Shown here: positions 17,526 to 26,300 of the stretch, piece by piece
Position numbering within the stretch: position 1 is the stretch's first letter
Layout of the letters: every line of letters starts with the position of its first letter
Assembly (NCBI RefSeq): GCF_004353925.1
Contig: NZ_SMOK01000012.1
Span: 1-64,000 of the forward strand
DNA from: Pseudomonas sp. H9
Lineage (GTDB): Bacteria; Pseudomonadota; Gammaproteobacteria; Pseudomonadales; Pseudomonadaceae
DNA length: 64,000 bases
Direction of reading: 5' to 3'
Notes under the pieces: generated by a model
What the model saw: the letters and a program-made list of their open reading frames with translations, nothing else
The model's database searches: none
What the model was told of the DNA's origin: nothing
Translations under genes and position numbers: made by a program

Positions 17526-18893
17526 ATGCGTTGCCTGATGTTCCTGTGCCTGCTACTGGGCGCTTTGCCCAGTTTTGCCCTCGACCGTTCACAGGTCGAA
17601 GGCTACCTGCTGCCCAATGGCCTGCAGGTGCTGCTCAAGCCGGGCTATGAACGCAACCATGTGTCGATTCGCCTGGTGGTTGGGGTCGGTTTCGACGACT
17701 TCCCCTGCGAGCAGCAAGAACTGCCGCACTTGCTCGAACACGTATTGTTCAGTGGTATCGACGACAGTGGCGAAGGCGGCCTGGAGGCGCGCATGCAAGC
17801 CCTGGGCGGTGAATGGAACGCCTATACCAGCAGCGCCGACACCACATTCGTCATCGAAGCGCCTTCGCGCAACTTGCGCAGGGTGCTCGACCTGTTGCTG
17901 GCCGTGATTAAAGACACTCGCATCGACGAAAAGACCCTGGCGCTGTCGAAGAAGATCGTTGAGCGAGAAGACGGCGGGCACTACACACACTTGCAGCGCT
18001 GGCTCGACCGCCAGGACCTCGGCCATCGTGCCAGTGACCAGTTGGCGGTGGAGTTGGGGCTGAAATGCGCCGAACGCTCGGCAGTTGCTGACATGACCGT
18101 GGAACAGGTGAATAACGTGCGAGAGCACTGGTATGCCGCCAACAACATGAGCCTGATCATCGTCGGCGGCCTGGATCGCATGCTTCCGGCCTATCTGGAG
18201 CGCACCTATGCCCAGTTGCCACCGGCCGAACCGGGCGAACGCCGGACACTGGATGGTGTCACCAAGAAAGCCGAAGTTCATCGAACGCTGACCCGCGGCT
18301 GGCTGGGTGACAGCGCCCGATTGCACTGGTTTTTCCTGGAACCTGTGCTGGACAACGACCACGGCCAGACCTACGACTTGCTTCAGCGCTATCTGGACTG
18401 GGAATTGTATGAAGAGTTGAGGCTTAAGCGCGGCTTGTCTTATGGGCCGTTCACCCAGCGGGAAAGCTTCGGCGACACCGGATTGATGAGCCTTAACGCC
18501 GACCTTGATCGCGCAGACCTCCCGCAGGCCGAGCAAGCTTTAAGCGATATGCTCGAACGACTGCGCAAAAATGGCCTGGACCCGGCCACCTTCGAGCGAG
18601 TCAAACAAGCCACAATTGACCGCGAAGCCTGGACTACCCAAGGTAACGCCGCCTTGGCGGACTATTATTGGGGAGCCCTGAACGATTACCTCGACGATCA
18701 CTTTGCCGACCCGGTGCGCACCCTACGCCGGGTCAGCCTGAAAGATGCCAATCAGGCCTTGCAGCGGTTGCTGGCCAAACCCGGCTATGTGCGTATCGAA
18801 CAGCCTTTGCTCAGTTATGACGGGCTGTACGGGCTCATTGCGCTGGGGCTGGGGATTCTGATCGTTGGCGGGCTGATCTGGCGGCGTCGCTGA
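17526..18893 (+). CDS. M16-family metallopeptidase, membrane-anchored
   Basis: A 455-residue peptidase with a signal peptide (cleavage near SFA, residue 18) and the inverted zinc motif HLLEH at residues 68-72. The third ligand is expected about 76 residues on, at Glu148 (or Glu146) in VEREDGG. A C-terminal hydrophobic stretch (LIALGLGILIVGGLIW) ending in RRR is a likely inner-membrane anchor, leaving the peptidase in the periplasm. Only one M16 unit is complete, so it may need a partner or dimerise. AAGGAAG precedes the ATG at 17526. Confidence 0.87.
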   Translation: MRCLMFLCLLLGALPSFALDRSQVEGYLLPNGLQVLLKPGYERNHVSIRLVVGVGFDDFPCEQQELPHLLEHVLFSGIDDSGEGGLEARMQALGGEWNAYTSSADTTFVIEAPSRNLRRVLDLLLAVIKDTRIDEKTLALSKKIVEREDGGHYTHLQRWLDRQDLGHRASDQLAVELGLKCAERSAVADMTVEQVNNVREHWYAANNMSLIIVGGLDRMLPAYLERTYAQLPPAEPGERRTLDGVTKKAEVHRTLTRGWLGDSARLHWFFLEPVLDNDHGQTYDLLQRYLDWELYEELRLKRGLSYGPFTQRESFGDTGLMSLNADLDRADLPQAEQALSDMLERLRKNGLDPATFERVKQATIDREAWTTQGNAALADYYWGALNDYLDDHFADPVRTLRRVSLKDANQALQRLLAKPGYVRIEQPLLSYDGLYGLIALGLGILIVGGLIWRRR

Positions 18894-18896
18894 CGT

Positions 18897-18951
18897 CCCG
18901 CGATAGCGGTGTGTCAGTTGAATTGCAATCGCGGGGCAAGCCCGCTCCTAC
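18897..18951. repeat. REP element (ATCGCGGGGCAAGCCCGCTC type)
   Basis: The core ATCGCGGGGC...CTCCTAC occupies 18928-18951, with a partial inverted copy CCCGCGAT at 18897-18904. It lies directly after the M16 stop. The same core recurs at 24844, 43499, 52360 and 61881. Confidence 0.85.
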
Positions 18952-19000
18952 AAACCAGCGTATCCTGTGCTGGTTTGAACCTCACCCTGCGAACACCTTC

Positions 19001-20020
19001 ATGCCTCACTACGTTCAGCGTTTGATCGAGCTGATCAAACGCTATCCGGGCGTCATCGCCCTTGGCGGCTTTATCTCAGGTATTGCCAGCTTCATGCTGG
19101 TCGACCGCCAGGAAAGCCTGGCCAGCTGGATCGCCATCGTCATGCTCATCAGCTGGATCTGGCTGATGCTGGAAAACACCTTCACTCAACTGTTCGCCAA
19201 GGTGTTCAAGCGTGAAATACCGCAGCCATTGCTGCGCTACGCCACGCAGATGATCCATCAGGAAAGCCTGTTCTTTGTGCTGCCGTTCTTTTTCGTCACC
19301 ACTACCTGGAACAGCGGCCAAATGGTATTCACCGGTTTGCTCGGCGCAGCCGGTCTGATATCGATCATCGACCCGCTGTACTACAAATGGCTCGCGCCGC
19401 GACGCTGGCTGTTCCTCGCCCTGCACACCCTGACCCTGTTCGCCGCGTTGCTTACCGCTCTACCGATCATTCTGCACCTGACCACTTCGCAGAGCTTCAA
19501 ACTGGCGTTGGGCATTGCCATGTTGCTGTCATTCCCAAGCCTGGCCAGCAGCTTCCCGATCAGCCACTGGCGGCGTGGTGTGATGCTTGTGGTGATTACC
19601 CTCGCGGTGGGCGCCAGCGGCTGGATGCTGCGTTCCTGGGTGCCGCCTGCAACGCTATGGATGACCGAGGTAGCCGTCAGCACCCAGGTAGAGAACCGCA
19701 CACCCGGAAAAAGCCTGAAGGAAGTCAAAGCGAGCGAAATGCGCGCCGGGCTTTATGCCTTTACCGCCATCAATGCACCACGCGGGCTGAACGAACGGAT
19801 TTACCATGTATGGCAATTTAACGGTAAAGAGGTTGATCGCATCGCCCTGGACATCCACGGCGGGCGCAAGGAAGGCTACCGAGCCTGGACACACAAGCAG
19901 AACTTCCCGGGCAACCCGGTCGGGCGCTGGCAGGTCAGGGTGCTGACCGAAGATGGGCAGGTCATCGGCGTGCTGCGTTTCAAGGTGGTTGACGATGGTC
20001 AAGCAGCAAAGACCGAGTAA
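19001..20020 (+). CDS. DUF5924/DUF2914 membrane protein
   Basis: A 339-residue protein. About seven hydrophobic segments lie between residues 15 and 220, followed by a soluble DUF2914-type domain (about 225-335) containing WQFNGKEVDRIALDIHGGRKEGYRAW. Function unknown. The frame stays open through the upstream REP element, but the REP-derived residues are not protein-like; I start at the ATG at 19001. It ends 38 bp before the lipid-transport operon. Confidence 0.8.
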   Translation: MPHYVQRLIELIKRYPGVIALGGFISGIASFMLVDRQESLASWIAIVMLISWIWLMLENTFTQLFAKVFKREIPQPLLRYATQMIHQESLFFVLPFFFVTTTWNSGQMVFTGLLGAAGLISIIDPLYYKWLAPRRWLFLALHTLTLFAALLTALPIILHLTTSQSFKLALGIAMLLSFPSLASSFPISHWRRGVMLVVITLAVGASGWMLRSWVPPATLWMTEVAVSTQVENRTPGKSLKEVKASEMRAGLYAFTAINAPRGLNERIYHVWQFNGKEVDRIALDIHGGRKEGYRAWTHKQNFPGNPVGRWQVRVLTEDGQVIGVLRFKVVDDGQAAKTE

Positions 20021-20058
20021 CGCTATGCTCTGAAGCTGCGAACCGTCGGTCGAACTGC

Positions 20059-21201
20059 ATGGAGCCTATGACTACACAAGCCAGCGCAACCCTGGACACT
20101 ACAAGCAACCCTGCGCGCTTGCGCATTGTCGGTGACTGGACCCTGGCCAACTACGCCAGCCTCAAGCGCACCAGCGAGAGCCTGATCGGCCAGTACGATC
20201 AGAGCACTGAAGTCGATCTCGACCAGCTCGGTCACCTGGACACCGCCGGTGCCGCACTGCTGGTCGATCTTCTAGGCTCTGAGCGCTTGTCTCGCCTGGC
20301 CCAGAACGCACAACTGCCAGAAGCGAGCCGGGCATTGCTGCAAACGGTCTACTGCTCGGTGCAAGACTTCTGCATTCCCGAAAAGCAGCCTGAAAAATCA
20401 GTGCTGATTCAGTTGCTCAGCCGCATCGGCTGTGCGGTCGACACCCTCTGGCAAGATACCTTGCAGGTACTGGGTTTTATCGGCCTGATCCTGCAAACCC
20501 TGGTACTACGCCTGTTTCAGCCGAAGCGTTGGCGGGTCACTTCTGTGGTCGCCCATATTGAACAAACCGGCCTGGATGCCGCGCCGATTGTTGCCCTGCT
20601 GACCTTTCTGGTAGGTGCGGTAGTGGCCTTCCTCGGCGCGACCGTGCTGGCGGGGTTTGGCGCCAGTATCTTCACGGTCGACCTGGTGGCTTTTTCCTTC
20701 CTGCGTGAATTCGGCGTGTTGCTCACCGCCATTCTCATGGCTGGCCGTACTGCCAGCGCTTTTACCGCGCAGATCGGCTCGATGAAAGCCAACGAAGAAA
20801 TCGACGCTATTCGTACCCTGGGCCTGGACCCGGTCGAGCTGCTGGTTGTACCCAGGGTTCTGGCGCTGCTGATTGCGCTGCCACTGCTGACGTTCGTCGC
20901 GATGATCTGCGGCATTATCGGTGGGGCAGTGGTGTGCGCCTTGTCGCTGGATATCTCACCGGCCATGTTTCTGTCTTTGTTGCAAAGCGACATCGGGGTT
21001 CAGCACTTCCTGGTCGGCCTGGCCAAAGCACCGTTCTTTGCCTTCCTGATCGCCGCTATTGGTTGCCTGGAAGGCTTCAAGGTTAGCGGCAGCGCCGAAT
21101 CGGTGGGGGCTCATACCACTTCCAGCGTGGTGCAATCGATCTTTGTGGTCATCGTTTTGGACGCGGTGGCCGCGTTGTTCTTCATGGAGATGGGCTGGTG
21201 A
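20059..21201 (+). CDS. MlaE-type ABC permease with N-terminal STAS domain
   Basis: A 380-residue permease of an MCE-type lipid ABC transporter. Residues 10-100 are a STAS domain (VDLDQLGHLDTAGAALLVDLL), which corresponds to MlaB but is fused here. Residues 120-380 are the MlaE membrane domain with LREFGVLLTAILMAGRTASAFTAQIG and EEIDAIRTLGLDPV, the coupling region. An in-frame ATG at 20068 is possible, but its GGAG is only 3 bp away. It overlaps the ATPase gene (GTGA), so this is the first gene of a tight operon. Confidence 0.88.
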   Translation: MEPMTTQASATLDTTSNPARLRIVGDWTLANYASLKRTSESLIGQYDQSTEVDLDQLGHLDTAGAALLVDLLGSERLSRLAQNAQLPEASRALLQTVYCSVQDFCIPEKQPEKSVLIQLLSRIGCAVDTLWQDTLQVLGFIGLILQTLVLRLFQPKRWRVTSVVAHIEQTGLDAAPIVALLTFLVGAVVAFLGATVLAGFGASIFTVDLVAFSFLREFGVLLTAILMAGRTASAFTAQIGSMKANEEIDAIRTLGLDPVELLVVPRVLALLIALPLLTFVAMICGIIGGAVVCALSLDISPAMFLSLLQSDIGVQHFLVGLAKAPFFAFLIAAIGCLEGFKVSGSAESVGAHTTSSVVQSIFVVIVLDAVAALFFMEMGW

Positions 21202-22001
21202 GCCAGACAACCCCCAACACCCGCGAGGCAGTGATCGAGGCCCGCGGCATCTGCAACCGCTTCGGCACTCAAAGCGTGCATGAACAACTGGACCTGGATC
21301 TGTACCGTGGCGAAATCCTGGCTGTAGTGGGCGGCTCTGGTAGCGGTAAATCCGTATTGCTGCGCAGTATCGTTGGCCTGCGCCGCCCCAACGAGGGCCA
21401 GGTCAAAGTGTTTGGCCAAGACCTCAGCGGCCTCAACGACGATCAGCGCTCGAAAGTTGAACGTCGCTTTGGCGTGCTATTCCAGAAGGGCGCGCTGTTC
21501 TCATCACTGACCGTCACCGAGAACGTCGCCTTGCCGCTGATCGAGCACGCCGGCCTGTCCCGCGCTGATGCCGAGCACCTGGCCGGGGTCAAGCTGGCCC
21601 TGGCCGGCTTGCCGATCTCCGCTGCCGACAAATACCCCGCGTCGTTGTCCGGCGGCATGATCAAACGCGCCGCACTGGCCCGGGCCTTGGCCCTGGACCC
21701 AGACATACTGTTTCTCGATGAACCCACCGCAGGCCTCGACCCGATTGGGGCAGCGGCCTTCGACCAATTGATTCTGACCCTGCGCGATGCCTTGGGCCTG
21801 AGTGTGTTCCTGATCACCCACGACTTGGACACGCTTTACACCATCACCGACCGGGTCGCGGTGCTGTCGCAGAAAAAGGTACTGGTGGCGGGCCCGATTG
21901 CCCAGGTCGAAGACACCGACGACGCCTGGATTCATGAATACTTTCACGGCCCGCGTGGTCGTGCAGCGTATCAGGCCGCCACAGCGGCAAAGGAGCTTTG
22001 A
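21198..22001 (+). CDS. MlaF-type ABC transporter ATPase
   Basis: A 267-residue ATPase with Walker A GGSGSGKS, the signature LSGGM, Walker B ILFLDEPTAGLDP and a switch histidine in LITHDLDTL. The sequence is closest to the MlaF/Ttg2A type. It powers lipid movement between the inner membrane and the MCE protein. The GTG start overlaps the permease stop. The true Mla/Ttg2 operon is usually elsewhere in pseudomonads, so this is probably a second, paralogous system. Confidence 0.88.
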   Translation: MSQTTPNTREAVIEARGICNRFGTQSVHEQLDLDLYRGEILAVVGGSGSGKSVLLRSIVGLRRPNEGQVKVFGQDLSGLNDDQRSKVERRFGVLFQKGALFSSLTVTENVALPLIEHAGLSRADAEHLAGVKLALAGLPISAADKYPASLSGGMIKRAALARALALDPDILFLDEPTAGLDPIGAAAFDQLILTLRDALGLSVFLITHDLDTLYTITDRVAVLSQKKVLVAGPIAQVEDTDDAWIHEYFHGPRGRAAYQAATAAKEL

Positions 22002-22002
22002 G

Positions 22003-22941
22003 ATGGAAACCCGTGCACATCATGTGCTGATCGGCCTGGTCACCGTCATTGTGGTCACCGGCGCCATGTTGTTCGGCCTGTGGCTGACCAAGTCCAGTGT
22101 CGATAGCACTTTCAAGGATTACGAAGTGGTGTTCAACGAAGCGGTGTCCGGCCTGTCCCGGGGCAGCTCGGTGCAGTACAGCGGCATCAAGGTGGGGGAT
22201 GTCACCAGCCTGCGCCTGGACCCCGAAGACCCTCGCCGCGTGCTCGCCCGCGTGCGTTTGAGCGCCGACACACCGGTCAAGGAAGATACCCGGGCCAAGC
22301 TGACATTGACCGGCATCACCGGCACTTCATTCATTCAGCTCAGTGGCGGTACGCCAGAAAGCCCGGAGCTCAAAGGCAAAGACGGTAAACTGCCGGTGAT
22401 CGTCGCGTCACCATCGCCTATCGCACGGCTGCTCGATGACGGCAGTGACCTGCTGACTAACATCAACATGCTGGTGCACAACGCCAACCAGCTGTTCTCC
22501 GAAGACAACGCCAAGAGCCTGACCAACACCCTCAATCACCTGGAGCAGACCACGGCGGCGTTCAGCGAGCAACGCGGCGATATCCGCACGGCACTCCAGC
22601 AACTGACCCAAGTTGGTAACCAGGCCAGCAGCATGCTTGAACAAACCAGCGCGCTGATGCGCAACGCCAACGGCTTGCTCAGCAATCAGGGCAAGCAGGC
22701 CTTTGGCAGCGCCGAACAGGCCATGCAGTCGCTGGCGCAGAGCACCGAAACCATCAACAGTTTGCTTAACGACAACCGCGAAGCCCTCGACGGTGGCGCG
22801 CAAGGCCTGAATCAACTGGCCCCGGCCATCCGTGAACTGCGCGAGACCCTCAATTCACTGAAGGCCATTTCTCAGCGCCTGGAAGCCAACCCAAGCGGCT
22901 ACCTGCTCGGCCGTGACAACAACAAGGAGTTCACGCCATGA
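22003..22941 (+). CDS. MCE-domain substrate-binding protein (MlaD-like)
   Basis: A 312-residue protein with one N-terminal transmembrane anchor (residues 8-30) and a single MCE domain (about 40-120: YEVVFNEAVSGLSRGSSVQYSGIKVG). A long helical tail (about 160-290) is rich in Q, N and L and probably forms a coiled or tunnel-like assembly across the periplasm. Longer than E. coli MlaD (about 183 residues), it is closer to the PqiB/Mkl style of MCE protein. The ATG at 22003 follows AAAGGAG. Confidence 0.88.
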   Translation: METRAHHVLIGLVTVIVVTGAMLFGLWLTKSSVDSTFKDYEVVFNEAVSGLSRGSSVQYSGIKVGDVTSLRLDPEDPRRVLARVRLSADTPVKEDTRAKLTLTGITGTSFIQLSGGTPESPELKGKDGKLPVIVASPSPIARLLDDGSDLLTNINMLVHNANQLFSEDNAKSLTNTLNHLEQTTAAFSEQRGDIRTALQQLTQVGNQASSMLEQTSALMRNANGLLSNQGKQAFGSAEQAMQSLAQSTETINSLLNDNREALDGGAQGLNQLAPAIRELRETLNSLKAISQRLEANPSGYLLGRDNNKEFTP

Positions 22942-23573
22942 GTCGCACCCGCCGTTTTCTGGCCTTGGCTGTGGTGGTGAGCCTCAGCAGTGCTTGCTCG
23001 ATTCTGCCCAAGGCCGAACCTGCCGACGTTTATCGCCTGCCTTCGGCACACGCCAGTCAGGTAGCACCTGCGAGCGCAGCAGCCAACTGGTCACTGCGGA
23101 TAAACAAGCCGCTGGCCAGTGACACTCTCAACAATTCAAAGATCGCCGTGGTGCCCGAAGGCAACCTCATCAGCAACTACAAAGGCGCACGCTGGAGCGA
23201 CCCGGCACCCTTGCTGCTACGCAACCGTATGCTCGATGCCTTCCAGCGCGATGGCAGGGTGCCTCGGCTGAGTGCCGATGACAGCAACCTGCAGGCTGAC
23301 TATGAGTTGGCAGGCGAGCTACAAGCCTTCCAGAGTGAGTACAGTGCCAGCGGCCTGGCCGTGGTGATTCGCTATGACGCGCGACTGGTACAAGGGCGTA
23401 GCCAGCGTATTCTCGCCAGTCGCCGCTTTGAAGTGCGCCAGCCGGTGAGTGACAAACAAGTGCCAGCCGTGGTCAACGGCTTCGGCAGCGCCAGCGACCA
23501 ACTGATGGCGCAACTGGTGGCCTGGACCCTGGCCCAGGCCAACCAGGCGCAGCTTCAGGCAAAGAACCAGTAG
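22938..23573 (+). CDS. ABC-type transport auxiliary lipoprotein (PqiC-like)
   Basis: A 211-residue lipoprotein with signal MSRTRRFLALAVVVSLSSAC, Cys20 being the lipid-modified residue. The remainder resembles the PqiC/DUF330 ABC-type auxiliary domain (YRLPS near the start, then VVPEGNLISNYKGARWSDPAP). The ATGA overlap with the MCE gene puts it in the same operon. It is probably the outer-membrane partner of the transporter. The 3' end overlaps the convergent Spm-like gene by 19 bp. Confidence 0.87.
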   Translation: MSRTRRFLALAVVVSLSSACSILPKAEPADVYRLPSAHASQVAPASAAANWSLRINKPLASDTLNNSKIAVVPEGNLISNYKGARWSDPAPLLLRNRMLDAFQRDGRVPRLSADDSNLQADYELAGELQAFQSEYSASGLAVVIRYDARLVQGRSQRILASRRFEVRQPVSDKQVPAVVNGFGSASDQLMAQLVAWTLAQANQAQLQAKNQ

Positions 23574-24784
23574 CAAACGCAAATCGCCGCGACCACTCCG
23601 GCAAACTCAGCGAGCAGCGCACACCCCACCGCATGGCGGGCGCGCTGAATACCGACAGCACCGAAATACACCGCCAGCACATAGAAGGTGGTTTCGGTGC
23701 TGCCCTGAATAGTCGCGGCAACCAGCGCCGGAAAGCTATCGACCCCGTGTGTCTGCATGGTTTCAATCAACATCGCCCGGGCGGCACTGCCCGAGAACGG
23801 TTTGACCAGCGCCGTAGGCAGGCCCTCAACAAAACGCGTGTCCATCCCCAGCCACTCCACCACATGGCGGATACCATCCAGGCTCAGCTCCAGAGCGCCT
23901 GAGGCGCGCAGCACGCCGACTGCGCACAGCATGGCAACCAGATAGGGCAGCAGGCTCTTGGCGACGTCAAAGCCCTCCTTGGCGCCCTCCACGAAGGTTT
24001 CATAGACCTTCACCCGCTTGAAGGCACCAATCACCAAGAACACTATGATCAGGCCGAATAGCGTGAGGTTGCCGAGAATCGACGACAGTCCGGCCAGCGC
24101 GGTGGCCGACAGCGTGCCTAGAAACGCCATGAAGCCACCCAGCAGCAGGGCACCGGGCACCAAATAGGCAAGCACCACCGGATCCCACAATCGCAGGCGC
24201 TGCATCACCGCGACCGACAGCAGGCCGACCAGGGTCGAAGCGCTGGTGGCCAGCAAGATCGGCAGGAACACCAGGGTCGGGTCGGTAGCCCCTTGCTGGG
24301 CGCGGTACATGAAGATGGTCACCGGCAGCAGGGTCAAAGACGAAGCATTAAGCACCAGAAAGAGGATCTGCGCGTTACTGGCGGTGGTCGAGCTGGGGTT
24401 CAACTCCTGCAGCGCGCGCATTGCCTTGAGACCAATTGGAGTGGCCGCGTTATCCAGACCCAGACCATTGGCAGCGAAGTTCAGGGTGATAAGACCCAGA
24501 GCCGGGTGACCAGGTGGGACTTCCGGCATCAGACGGGCAAACAGCGGGCCGAGTACCTTGGCCAACCATTCAACGATACCGGCCTGCTCGGCAATCTTCA
24601 GGAAACCCAGCCAGAGGGTGAGGGTGCCGAACAGCAGCACCATCACTTCAACCGACAGTTTGGCCATGGCGAAGATGCTTTCAACCATGGCGGCGAACAC
24701 ACCGGCATTGCCCCCTACCAGCCATTGCGCCAGCGCGGAGATGGCCGCGACCAAGAAAAAACCAAGCCAAAGGCCGTTGAGCAT
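23555..24784 (-). CDS. SpmA/SpmB-like nucleoside-recognition membrane protein
   Basis: A 409-residue inner-membrane protein containing two Gate/nucleoside-recognition domains fused in the order SpmA (about 1-190) then SpmB (about 230-409). LNFAANGLGLDNAATPIGLKAM and QGSTETTFYVLAVYFGAVG are the typical motifs. In Bacillus the separate SpmA and SpmB are needed for spore dehydration; the role in Pseudomonas is unknown. The ATG at 24784 has GGGGGA upstream; the frame continues open far upstream through a REP element, which I do not count as coding. Confidence 0.85.
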   Translation of the reverse strand: MLNGLWLGFFLVAAISALAQWLVGGNAGVFAAMVESIFAMAKLSVEVMVLLFGTLTLWLGFLKIAEQAGIVEWLAKVLGPLFARLMPEVPPGHPALGLITLNFAANGLGLDNAATPIGLKAMRALQELNPSSTTASNAQILFLVLNASSLTLLPVTIFMYRAQQGATDPTLVFLPILLATSASTLVGLLSVAVMQRLRLWDPVVLAYLVPGALLLGGFMAFLGTLSATALAGLSSILGNLTLFGLIIVFLVIGAFKRVKVYETFVEGAKEGFDVAKSLLPYLVAMLCAVGVLRASGALELSLDGIRHVVEWLGMDTRFVEGLPTALVKPFSGSAARAMLIETMQTHGVDSFPALVAATIQGSTETTFYVLAVYFGAVGIQRARHAVGCALLAEFAGVVAAICVCYWFFA

Positions 24785-24843
24785 CCGTTGTTCCCCCACA
24801 CAGTTGCGAAGAATGATAGCGGTAGCCGCCGCTGCGGAAAACC

Positions 24844-24913
24844 GTAGGAGCGGGCTCGCCCCGCGATATGGTGTGTCTGACAAACCGCTATCGCGGGGCA
24901 AGCCCGCTCCTAC
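24844..24913. repeat. pair of inverted REP elements
   Basis: GTAGGAGCGGGCTCGCCCCG... (from 24844) and its inverted partner ...CCCGCTCCTAC (to 24913) face each other with an intervening spacer of about 20 bp. Same family as at 18897, 43499, 52360 and 61881. Confidence 0.88.
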
Positions 24914-24920
24914 CGGAACG

Positions 24921-24945
24921 AAAAAGCCCCGACCAGGTCGGGGCT
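24921..24945 (-). terminator. rho-independent terminator of gltP
   Basis: AGCCCCGACC (24925-24934) / GGTCGGGGCT (24936-24945). On the minus strand the stem is followed by a T-run (24925-24921), 24 bp after the gltP stop. Confidence 0.8.
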
Positions 24946-24968
24946 CTTCGTTTAGCCAACGTGCAACA

Positions 24969-26300
24969 TTAGTGGTTGGCAGTCTTGCCGGCAGGGGCGG
25001 CTTCTTTGCTGCGCCAGTGCGGCAGCGAGTTCCAGTAGCGCTGACCTTTGGCGTCGTCGTACATGCCTTCCCAGCGTGCGATAACCAGCACGGCCAGGGC
25101 GTTACCGATAACGTTGAGGGCGGTACGGGCCATGTCCATGATGCGGTCGACACCAGCGATGAAGGCCAGACCTTCCAGCGGGATGCCCACACTGCCCAGC
25201 GTAGCCAGCAGTACCACGAAAGACACGCCTGGCACGCCGGCAATACCCTTGGAGGTAACCATCAGGGTCAATACCAGCAGCAACTGCTGGCTGATCGACA
25301 GATCGATACCGTACAGCTGGGCGATAAAGATGGCCGCGATGCTCTGGTACAGGGTCGAGCCGTCAAGGTTGAACGAGTAACCGGTCGGCACCACGAAGCT
25401 GCAGATGGCTTTCGGCGCACCATAGGCTTCCATCTTCTCGATAACGCGCGGCAGTACGGTTTCCGAACTGGCGGTGGAGTAGGCCAGAACCAGTTCGTCC
25501 TTGAAGATGCGCATCACCTTCAGGATCGAGAAACCAAACAGACGAGCAATCAGGCCCAGCACCATGAAGCCGAAGAAGGCGATGGCGAAGTAAACCAGCA
25601 GCACCAGCTTGGCCAGTGGCAACAGCGAAGCGAAACCGAAGTTGGCAACAGTCACCGCGATCAGCGCGAACACACCGATTGGCGCGTAGTTCATGATCAT
25701 GTGAGTGACCTTGAACATGGCTTCGGAGACGCCCTGGAAGGTCTTCACCAGCGGATCGCGAATCTCTGCCTGCAGGCTCGACAAGCCCAGGCCGAACAGG
25801 ACCGAGAAGAAGATGATCGGCAGCATTTCGCCACGCATCAGCGCTGCGAAGATGTTCGACGGGATCAGGTTGAGGATGGTTTCAATGAACGCATGCTCAT
25901 GCTGAACCTCTGCGGCAGTAGCCTGATACTTGGAAATATCGACGGTGCCCAAGGTACTCATGTCGATACCGGCACCTGGGTGGAACAGGTTAGCCAGCAC
26001 CAGACCGACCACGATGGCGATGGTTGTCACCACCTCGAAGTAGATGATGGTCTTGAGGCCGATACTGCCCAGTTTTTTCGCATCGCCAACTCCGGCGATA
26101 CCCACGATCAGCGACGAAATCACGATCGGGATGACGATCATCTTGATCAGGCGAATGAAGATGTCACCGGCAGGTTGCAGGACGTTGCTGATCCACCATG
26201 CCTTTTCTGCACTGAAATGATTCAGTAAAGCGCCAATTGCAATCCCCAATACCAGACCGATGAGGATCTGCCAGGCGAGGCTTAGCTTTGCCTTCTTCAT
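24969..26300 (-). CDS. gltP: glutamate/aspartate:proton symporter
   Basis: A 443-residue DAACS-family secondary transporter of the inner membrane that takes up acidic amino acids with protons. MKKAKLSLAWQILIGLVLGI starts the protein. The re-entrant-loop serine motif is in YSTASSETVLPR, and the substrate-site NLDGSTLYQS and MVTSKGIAGVPG follow. AAAAGG precedes the ATG, where AAGAAAAG resembles the Hfq/Crc AAnAAnAA pattern. A long untranslated region lies upstream. Confidence 0.92.
   Translation of the reverse strand: MKKAKLSLAWQILIGLVLGIAIGALLNHFSAEKAWWISNVLQPAGDIFIRLIKMIVIPIVISSLIVGIAGVGDAKKLGSIGLKTIIYFEVVTTIAIVVGLVLANLFHPGAGIDMSTLGTVDISKYQATAAEVQHEHAFIETILNLIPSNIFAALMRGEMLPIIFFSVLFGLGLSSLQAEIRDPLVKTFQGVSEAMFKVTHMIMNYAPIGVFALIAVTVANFGFASLLPLAKLVLLVYFAIAFFGFMVLGLIARLFGFSILKVMRIFKDELVLAYSTASSETVLPRVIEKMEAYGAPKAICSFVVPTGYSFNLDGSTLYQSIAAIFIAQLYGIDLSISQQLLLVLTLMVTSKGIAGVPGVSFVVLLATLGSVGIPLEGLAFIAGVDRIMDMARTALNVIGNALAVLVIARWEGMYDDAKGQRYWNSLPHWRSKEAAPAGKTANH

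Noticed and set aside
18911..19000. Upstream extension of the DUF5924/DUF2914 gene
   Set aside because: The added residues are encoded by the REP element; the ATG at 19001 gives a sensible N-terminus before the first membrane segment.
24558..26228. 556-residue open frame opposite gltP and the Spm-like gene
   Set aside because: Runs through the REP pair and terminator and is antisense to two well-supported genes; very rich in H, Q, R and D as expected of a shadow frame.
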